Shown here one piece after another: positions 56,376 to 64,000 of a stretch of DNA of 64,000 nucleotides (positions are counted from its first letter, which is position 1; each line of letters begins with the position of its first letter). The position numbers and the translations under genes were made by a program. The notes below the pieces were generated by a model. That model was not told the origin of the DNA. It ran no database searches and saw only the letters and a program-made list of their open reading frames with translations. Origin of the DNA: Ampullaceana balthica (taxonomy: Eukaryota; Mollusca; Gastropoda; Lymnaeidae); contig CALYLW010000130.1 of NCBI GenBank assembly GCA_944989445.1, positions 2,112,166 through 2,176,165 on the forward strand. Direction: 5' to 3'.

Positions 56376-57050
56376 GCGGTTTCTCGACCAGCCCAATGTC
56401 CAACCTATCACATAGTGCCCACCACGCAGACCAACGCTGTGATTAGTTTAAAAAGCCTCATACAGCCAGCAACCACCAACCTGCATTTGCTAAAGAATCA
56501 TTGCCGTAGTAATGTCGGCCCATTTCATTTGTTCTTCATACATCAAAAATGTTCATCGCATTCTCCATGCCAATATAAGGATCTCTTTAAGAATTATATC
56601 TGACACAGTTTACAAGGACCACAGACTGACGACTGACAAACTAATTTCCCCCCTTCTCCACCCCTCAACCCCCCCCCCTCCCGACAGACAGTCCGAGTTG
56701 TTACCACGTCAAATGCACGATTCCCGAGGCGGTGACGATTCCGTCTGTTTGCTGTGACGTCCTTGTTTAGGTTATCGACGTCACGTCACGTACGTTACAG
56801 GCCACGCCCATACTTGCTTGTTAACCCTACCTCCCCCAACTCCAAGACGCGCCTTTGTGTGTCCTGTCAAAATTATTTGCATCTTTTTTAAACATTTCTT
56901 TTAATTTGGCTTAATTAGATTTTTTGTAATGCATAGAAATCAACAACCTACTTTAAGCCCAGCACAAGTTTCTGTCTTGTTAACAATGACACCATTTAAA
57001 AATACATTCAATGTGCTCAGCAATGCCTTGAAAATGTGAAACTAATTCGT
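56376..57050. other. No gene recognised
   Basis: Includes a poly-C run near 56665-56678 and CACGTCACGTACG near 56780. No coding evidence. Confidence 0.4.
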
Positions 57051-57058
57051 AATCCAGA

Positions 57059-57238
57059 CAGAGCCGTCCTTACACCAGTTTGGGCCCCCCGGGCAAAGAA
57101 ATAATGTTGAGCCCCTTCCCCGCAAGAATAAAAAATAAAAATACATAATATATATAAATAAACATAGTCCCATGGGGCCCCTATGTTCGTGGGCACCCGG
57201 GAAAATGCCCAACGGGCCTAAGCGTTAAGACGGCCCTG
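57059..57238. mobile_element. 180-bp hAT MITE, CAGRGCCGTC ends
   Basis: Ends CAGAGCCGTCCTTACACC and GCGTTAAGACGGCCCTG are inverted repeats; the exact 8-bp duplication AATCCAGA is at 57051-57058 and 57239-57246. GGGGCCCC-like words and GGGCACCCGGG occur inside. Non-coding. Confidence 0.93.
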
Positions 57239-58065
57239 AATCCAGATATGATCTTTAGAGGCCTAATATTTGAGGATAGAGTTATTTAAAAAAAAATCAC
57301 TTGGTCCTAACTATCCTTATTTATTGTACAATCTCCCATTATGTTATGTTTCCATTTAACATTCAAACTCCGCCTACCACATAGATCATTGAGTATGATA
57401 AACACAAGTCAAAGTGGACATCAAACAAGTAATAAACAAATTCGAATGAGTATTTAAACTCCATTTCCAACAGAGAATTGACAAGTCATTTCAAATCAGT
57501 AATTCTGAAAGTAAACAATAAATGACGTCATATCCCCTCACGCTACATCACACCAATAATGTGTCAATATAATGCGCACCGTGCACCAATCTAACATTAG
57601 CATTCACAAAGCGGGAAAACCACATTAACTATCATTGTAGATGACATTAAAAGTCGTTGCAAATCAATAATTATGAAAGTAAAAAAAACAATTATTGCTA
57701 TCTACAAATTTGCTGCTAAAATTACGGGAGTCGAACAAAAATAGATTTTTCAAAAATTCCTTTTCCAACATTGTTCTAAATATTATTAGCTATCGTATGG
57801 CGTTCGTTTCAACCCGATAGCTGTTATGGTTGGCGAGAAATTGACACAATACTAATATTTTGTCGGTTTTTTAAATTTTCCAGGAAATCCAGTAAACCTT
57901 TTCCGGCATTTTTTCGCTCTTGCACATCCTTGATACCTCCTTAACATATTTGCAAAAGACCCACCCCTCTATCTGGTATGGTTCAGGAGGAGTTGCAGGA
58001 TCAAGAGTTACAGACATTTCAAATATATAAAAGCAATTTTTCCCATGGGAAATTGCGTTAAAAAA
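57239..58065. other. No gene; stray ATAATGCGCACC motif
   Basis: Near 57560 GTCAATATAATGCGCACCGT matches the internal motif of the TAAATCCTTTATAT family, and TGACGTCA is at 57533-57540. No coding sequence. Confidence 0.45.
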
Positions 58066-58268
58066 GGCCTGCGGAAATTAACGATTTATTTCTCGATGAA
58101 TCGTTAAAATGATTTAACGATTAAATTATTTTTAACGATTAATCGACCAATCACTTACAAAATATTGGAAGTAGAAATAAAAAATAGCGGCCGATAAAAA
58201 TAGCGGAAAATAAAATAAATTTCCTGACGATTACACGAACATTTTGGTTTTAAACTATTGACTGACGG
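58066..58268. mobile_element. Left end of TAGGGCTGCGG hAT element, copy 2
   Basis: About 200 bp closely match 1250-1442, from CTGCGGAAATTAACGATT through CGAACATTTTGGTTTTAAAC to TATTGACTGA. No right end follows, so this copy is truncated. Confidence 0.75.
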
Positions 58269-58690
58269 GAACAACAGAGGAAATAACAGATACCTTTTGT
58301 TATTTTCACAATACTATTTTAGGTTGCCTACGCCTAGTTGTAAATTTTAGTTAACTCTGGACTGCGTGTTCCTAGTGTGGTACTGAGCCGTGTTTGCAGA
58401 CACTCATTCATCTCAACATAAAAGCAATTAACTTTCGGAACCGAACCCGAAAACGAGATTCGGTCGACTACAAGGTCAGCGGTGCCAAACGATTGCTCTG
58501 CTGCTCCAATAATGGAAATGACCTATGAACCCTTCCCCCCCCACCCCCCACACACACTTTCTCCGAATGTCAACATTGAGTAACATTCTTACATCCTGAC
58601 GGCACTTGTAACCACCATTATCAGCTTCTCTCACGATTTAGTCTCTCTCGCCACCCACATCCTACTCCACACACACTCTTTCTCTCCCTC
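58269..58690. other. No gene recognised
   Basis: Contains a C-rich run near 58530-58555. Nothing else recognised. Confidence 0.4.
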
Positions 58691-58850
58691 CTTTGTCTTC
58701 CCCTGTCATCCCCTCCCTCATCCAATCCCTCATCCACTCACTCATCCCTTCCCATACCCCCTCCCTCACCCACTCCCTAATCCCCTTCCTCATTCCCTCC
58801 CTCATCTCCTCCCTCATCAACTCCATCATACCCTCCTCCGTATTCGCTCC
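58691..58850. repeat. C/T-rich degenerate repeat CATCCCCTCCCTCATCCACT
   Basis: About 14 short units of 12 bp of the type CCCTCATCCANT. Frames on both strands (SLIPSLI, MREGMRKGIREW) are by-products. Confidence 0.8.
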
Positions 58851-59232
58851 CCACTCTCTGCACGATCTTGCTGGTCCGAACATTCGAGCCTTCAACCCCC
58901 TCCCCCACCCCCACCCCCCACCCCCAGGAGGCTTAGCGCCTTGTAAACAGTTTACGGCTCGTACTGGAAATGCCAATCGCACGTGCGCGCATCGACTGCT
59001 GGCCGTGGGGGGTGGGGGCAGCTGGTGTTCAATACAGGTGTTACGATAACAGGTCAGGGCGTACAATTGAGAAGGTCCTAACAGTCTAAAGTCTAAAGTA
59101 AGGCCTTGATATAATTCTTTCAATAAGTCTTTCAGTTTAGTCAACGAAAAAAATTGAAGAAAAAATTTATTGAGAAAAAAAATTACATGTTAATAAATTG
59201 TGGCTGTAAAAGGCGATCGCACTGACCTAATT
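58851..59232. other. No gene recognised
   Basis: C-rich tract near 58895-58925; otherwise unclassified. Confidence 0.4.
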
Positions 59233-61567
59233 CAGGGGTTCCCAACATTTTTCTACTCTAGAGCACATTCTAAATTATCGGTACGGTAGCGGGCACCACC
59301 TATTTTTAATCGACAAACTCCAATAACTTCTCATTTTCCCATAATTATTTTCTTATATCATAATTTAGTAATAAATAATAAACACAAATGTTTCAAAGTA
59401 ATAAAATTATTATTCAAATTGCATACACAAATAGAAATATATTTACAAAACGTAAACAAAGTAAATAAAAAACAACACGAATACAAAGAAAACAATTTAT
59501 TTAAAAAAATATAATGATAATATGTCAATGTGATCTTTGGGATTACATATCATTGGCCAGTTCCTCATAATTAGGAGAGTATGACGATAATGCGTTAGCA
59601 AACAATCATAAAGATGCTCATCGATGAGTCGAGATATATATTTTGATTTTATTAAGTTCATATTTGAAAACAATGATTCGCATAAATATATCGAACCGAA
59701 AAATTATTCAATTTTATATGCCGCTTTTTTCAAAAATGGGAACTTTTCTCTGTCCACTGTATTCCAAAAGTCCACTGATATTAAGGATTTTAGCAAAATA
59801 TCATTCTTAAGGTCCACATTTTCCAACTCTATTACTTCTGACTTACCTTGAACAAAATCTGCAATACATGCGGCCATTTCAATTACATTTATTTGCAAGG
59901 AAAAGGACTGATACAGAAAGAAACGGTTCGATATGTTTAAACTGAAAAATATCTCTTCAAACTGTTTTAACACTTGAATATCCTTAATAAATAAAGACCC
60001 TTTTAATTCATTGTTACTTAGCATTTTCTTCGTATGTGGGAAATGCACGAGAGAACTGATCTGCAGATGTGCTATCAACAAATCCAATTTAGTTTTAGAT
60101 GACCTTACAGAGCGTATCATTTCAGCTATTTTTTTTGTGTTTGCCTTGCAACTCCATATTTAAAGAATTCAATTTTTCCATGTCTGCGAGAAATCACAAA
60201 TCAATTAGCCAGCGAGAGTCAGCTAGTTCATCGTAATTTTCCTTTTATCGTTTTTAAATGTTTTTATTTCTTCAAATAAACTCACAAATCATGTAAGAAC
60301 CTTTCCTTTACTGAGCCAACGTACTTTTCAGTATGCAAATAAGATCATATTCTTTATCTTCGGTATCTTCTAACAGGGCCTTGAAAAGTATGTGTTGGAA
60401 AGGAGCTGCTCGAATAGAATTGATTATTTTTGTAACTATTTTCATAACGTGTTCAAATGGCAATATTTTACAACACAGAGCTTCCTGGTTGATAATACAG
60501 TGGTAGGACATAAAGTTTGAAAATGATTCATCCTTCTTGCAGAGGGCAATAAATCCTTTGTTTTTACCTAACATTGCTGGTGCCCCATCGGTGATTCTCA
60601 GAGACAGCTTGTGCAAAGGCATATTTATTGACTTGGCATATGTTCTGAATGTATTATAAATATCCTCATCCATTGTCTGTCCTTTCATAGGTAATATTTG
60701 CAACATAACCTCTTTTACTGTGAAGTTACTAAATACCATTATCACAATAACTGCTACCTGTGCAGTGTCTGATATATCTGTTGACTCGTCAAATTGTAGC
60801 GAGAACCAATCACATATTTCCAAGTCAGTCTTTAACTGAGTTTGTATGTCTGTTGAAATTGCATTCATTCTTCTTGTGACGGTGTTATTTGACAACTGTG
60901 AGTCTTGTATTGCTGAGACAATCTCACGTTTGTTTGAAAATCCATCAAACAAACAATCGGCACCAGTCAAAAATAGTTCCTTAAACAACTTATGAAAGGT
61001 TTCTTCTTTTTTTGGGAGCATGTGAGAAATTTTGAAAGAAGCAATTGTGTCTTTTTTAGAATGTTCCACATGTCTAGAGAACACAGTCTGTTTTGCATGG
61101 CAGTTATACTTTATTTTAGTTGACATATTTGTTTCTATCTTACTTCAGATTTAAGTGGATAATTCACATCAAAAGTGGCATGAATTGTCTGAAAGTGCCG
61201 TTCAACATTATGTTTTTTCGGCACTGCAATGCTACTACCACACAACAAACAAACCTTTTTTTTTCAAATTAACGAAACAATACGATTGCTCCCATTCAGT
61301 GTTAAAAGTATAAGTTCGCAGCTAGACAAGTTGCGACAAGTACTGTCATCAAAGGAACCACTCATACATACAATATCGCAAACAGACGAACGTATTTAAT
61401 AAACTTAGACACTCAAAACAATTAAAACTCGAACAAATAAATAAAAATAATTCACATTTGTAATTAATGTTTATGAAAATATTATGTCTCTGTCGAATAG
61501 TGGTGGGCACATTCGAATCGTTCCGCGGGCGCCATGGTGCCCGCGGGCACGGGGTTGGGAACCCCTG
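59233..61567 (-). mobile_element. GTF2IRD2/Charlie-type hAT transposon
   Basis: Perfect 14-bp inverted ends CAGGGGTTCCCAAC and GTTGGGAACCCCTG, with GGGCACC/GGTGCCCG subterminal repeats. The 2335-bp element encodes a transposase on the minus strand. Flanks ACCTAATT and CCTTAGAT agree at only four of eight positions, so the target duplication is eroded or was lost. Confidence 0.88.
59704..61126 (-). pseudogene. Broken hAT transposase, GTF2IRD2-like
   Basis: The 272-codon N-terminal part (61126 to 60308) starts MSTKIKYNCHAKQTVFSRHV and holds LFDGFSNKREIVSAIQDSQL, TVTRRMNAISTDI, WFSLQFDESTDISDTAQ with the first catalytic Asp (about 107-123), LRITDGAPAMLGKNKGF with the second (about 176-192) and HCIINQEALC (209-218; the second His of HCIIHQE is Asn here). 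Then the frame shifts: RWLSKGKVL is readable in another frame just after 60312, followed by several stops. From 60120 to 59704 a 138-codon frame (IRSVRSSKTKLDLLIAHLQI) resumes the same protein. The final HATC dimerisation region is not seen. Such transposases gave rise to GTF2IRD2 in mammals. It is inactive. Confidence 0.9.
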
Positions 61568-61588
61568 CCTTAGATATATGGCTAAGAT

Positions 61589-61913
61589 CAGTGCTTCTCA
61601 AATTTTTTAGTATGACGGACCGGCAGGAATTTTGTCACTGCCCCAGGATATGTGCACTATTTTTTGTGCTCTTGTGGTAGCGAAATGCAAATTTATTTTA
61701 TTTTATTTGTTTCATTTTATGTGCCTGTTGCCGAAAAATGGACATAATCTATAGGGCTTGTATTATTGGTTGCAAATGCAGGATTATACATGTATTTATA
61801 TTTTTCTTTCCTTTCTTGATAACTTCTGTAGACCGGCTGTGGATGGCTCACGGACCTGTACCGGTCCGCGGACCTGTACCGGTCCGCCGACCACCGCTTT
61901 GAGCAACACGCTT
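61589..61913. mobile_element. hAT-like MITE, CAGTGCTTCTCAAA end
   Basis: Starts CAGTGCTTCTCAAATTTT and ends near CACCGCTTTGAGCAACACG, with ACCGGTCCGCGGACC repeats near the right end, as in the MITE at 28938. Flanks GCTAAGAT and ACTTAGAT share six of eight positions. It lies 21 bp from the GTF2IRD2-type element. Confidence 0.6.
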
Positions 61914-61921
61914 ACTTAGAT

Positions 61922-63144
61922 AAATGTTAACCGAAGACTTTTCTCGTATGATTATTATTCAGACCACACGACCCGCTTCAACATACGATTCACTCGAGTG
62001 GAACAAGGCAGTCAACTTTTACACGATTAAACTTTAAATTTTACTTCTATTTATACTTTTTTTTTCTTTTTTTTTCAATTAGCCAGCGATGGCTTTAAAC
62101 CGATTTCTGACGAGTTGTTGGTTTTATTTTTAGAAACTTGCCTCCAACCACTTGACTCACATTTCGTTGCCAATTGCCAACAGCACAAGAGGAAAAAAGT
62201 AATCTCTAACTAAATGCACCTTCTTAAAAACTCAGATAAAATGACTACTATGACGTCATTACTTCGATCATGACGATTGCTTCTATTAATAATTCAATTG
62301 CGCACCCAATGCGATCTAATGCCAATTTTTTTCCCGCTCCAAACGGTCGTTCGCTCAGCGCTGAGCTGAAAGTCTAATTATATCATCGATTACGACGCCC
62401 TCCCTATCTGACGGGGTTTGGGGGGAGGGGCTTTCGACGAAATTTTATTTTAGAAAAAAAAATTGTTGCGTAATATTAGTTAATGCCACCCGGGGCGAAC
62501 TCCGTAAAAGTGCGCCACCTTAGCAACCTTCATTTATTTAATGATAGCTAAACCAACAAGTTGCCGTCCCGGGGCGTTCACAACCGCGGCCTCCCAAATG
62601 TTTGCAACAGAAAATTTTAAAATGACTGTTTTTTAAAAAAAAGTTATAAATAACAGCCCAACCCCCCTGGACCTCACGTAACCGTGGTAACCCATAAGTG
62701 CATCCGTCGGAAACTTACGCGACGGAAAACTGGAAAGGTTTATTGGTTAAATCAGAGTTTGACGAGATTCGACGAGTACTCGAGCTGCCGGCGAGGGCTA
62801 CCAACTGTTCTCTCCTCTGTGATGGTCGGTTTGGGTGGCAGGGGGGCGGGTGGGAGTACTATTACAATTGTCCGTTATTTCTGCCAAATTGTTTATTAAG
62901 GTCGAAATTGGTTGAGGGTGTCGGCTGACTTTAGCTATGACTGTTTTCGATGTAATTTTTGTTGTTTGTCTTTTTTTTTGTGTGTCTTTGCCTACCCCCA
63001 CACACGCACAACTTAAATGACGTTCTACTTCTTACGGTCTTTGTCTGATCTTGACTCTTCTCTGAACCCAGGCGCCAAAAGCCTGTGCGCCGCAGGGATG
63101 AAACATATTAGTTAGAATCAATACAAAATATGACGATATTGATG
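61922..63144. other. 1.2 kb without a recognisable gene
   Basis: A T-rich stretch lies at 62055-62080 and TGACGTCA at 62251-62258. Frames of 67-76 codons around 62684-63001 overlap on both strands and show no domain. Confidence 0.45.
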
Positions 63145-63420
63145 TCTTGAAATACAACACAAAGATAATCTAATACAACTCTCAGGTAGACATAGGGATA
63201 AAATCACTTATTCCGTATGAAAGAACAAACGCATACAAATTCTCGTTCTTCACACCCGGAAATCGAACGTAGAATGGGTTGCCTGAAGAAAAACAGGAAA
63301 ACCAACTCTCATCAACATTTAAAACTCTAACAAAATTGCAAGACTTGACATAAAGCATTGATAAGCGTAGGATGCAAAAATCTTCAGTATAGAAGAAGCG
63401 TCTATGTCCATTACAACCCT
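63145..63420 (+). repeat. Unclassified dispersed repeat, copy 3
   Basis: Same blocks as 38660 and 43598: TTGAAATACAACACAAAGAT, GGTAGACATAGGGATAAA, TTATTCCGTATGAAAGAACA, AATGGGTTGCCTGAAG, AACCAACTCTCATCAACATT, then TAGGATGCAAAAATCTT...GAAGCGTCT. Confidence 0.75.
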
Positions 63421-64000
63421 TATTTAATAATCCTTTTATTTATTTTTTTGTTTGTAAATACTTAAATTCGTGAGATTCTTCAGGATTGTGGAAATCTCAC
63501 CAATTATGAAGCACATCGCAATATCCAACAAATAATGGACTAAGTAAGAAAGATTTATAGACATCAGACATTACATTTTTTCTAAAAATCAAATCTGCCG
63601 CTGAAATTTATTGAATAGACAGCATGCTGCTTCGAACCCCTGTTTTGAAAACAGTTTCTGAGCTCATCAAACATATTAACGCGTTTAAAGGTTAAATGGT
63701 TTCCATTGAATGTACACAAATATTCATGACGTCATAATTGAATCTGCGCACAATCTTTATAGCCTCACGCCAAAATAACAATCAAACAAAAAGCAATGCG
63801 CGCGAAGGTTCGCAGGATGTACATCCGCATAAATAAAATCAAAACGACAATGTAAACAGCCAAACACCCGTACGTATGAGATGGACTTAGACATTTTGTG
63901 TTCGCGAGAAAAGGTTATCTCGTCGTCCAGCTTAAGCGAGTATCATGGTACAAACCGAGATTAGGAAAATTAATACCGCGGGAGTCGGTGGGTGTAATCT
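63421..64000. other. No gene recognised
   Basis: Unclassified AT-rich sequence to the end of the window; TGACGTCA at 63727-63734. Confidence 0.45.

Overview
Nuclear DNA of an AT-rich, transposon- and minisatellite-laden animal genome. The repertoire points to a mollusc, most likely a gastropod: hAT elements of the ZBED5/SCAND3, GTF2IRD2 and ZMYM1 types, a jockey-like LINE, L2/CR1-like LINE tails, a tRNA-like SINE and many long minisatellites. This placement is inference from element types; no taxon-specific gene is visible. There is no operon-like organisation and no CRISPR, rRNA or convincing tRNA gene.

Genes. Only one segment looks like host coding sequence: an exon on the minus strand (17365 down to 16879) with a good start context, a charged coiled-coil-like protein and a perfect GTGAGT splice donor at its end. 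The first intron then runs straight into a 47-bp minisatellite (about 31 copies), each copy holding TGACGTTA, a CRE-like octamer. Two perfect CRE palindromes lie 0.8 and 1.2 kb upstream of the start codon. The rest of this gene would lie to the left of the array; no further exon was recognised.

Transposons. DNA transposons of the hAT superfamily dominate, and several are proven by exact 8-bp target duplications: a triple nest at 1240-3629 (a TAGGGCTG-ended element holding a 191-bp MITE and a 1558-bp ZBED5-type element), two ZMYM1-type elements (21862-24189, 34677-37281), and MITEs at 11219, 28938, 29999, 42134 and 57059. A GTF2IRD2-type element fills 59233-61567. All transposase genes are broken. 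A jockey-like LINE (about 49560-52953) keeps its endonuclease and reverse transcriptase motifs but is frameshifted and lacks its 3' part. Two 5'-truncated L2/CR1-like LINEs lie at 19511-20428 (minus) and 33985-34385 (plus).

Tandem repeats. About 25 arrays with units of 10-47 bp make up roughly one fifth of the window (my estimate). The largest are 8015-8864 (40 bp), 11436-12925 (15 bp, about 99 copies), 13250-13897 (26 bp, with a 14-unit higher-order repeat), 15381-16856 (47 bp) and 40735-41475 (24 bp). Most long open frames in the window are by-products of these arrays. Three arrays have been interrupted by transposons.

Less classifiable families include a roughly 500-bp element with TAAATCCTTTATAT ends and internal ATAATRCGCACC motifs (three side by side at 4060-6020, others elsewhere), a long-inverted-repeat foldback element (47652-48010 and a partial copy at 52953), a four-copy dispersed repeat of about 300 bp, and a MITE whose ends carry TGACGTCA. 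Stretches with no recognisable content are listed as such.
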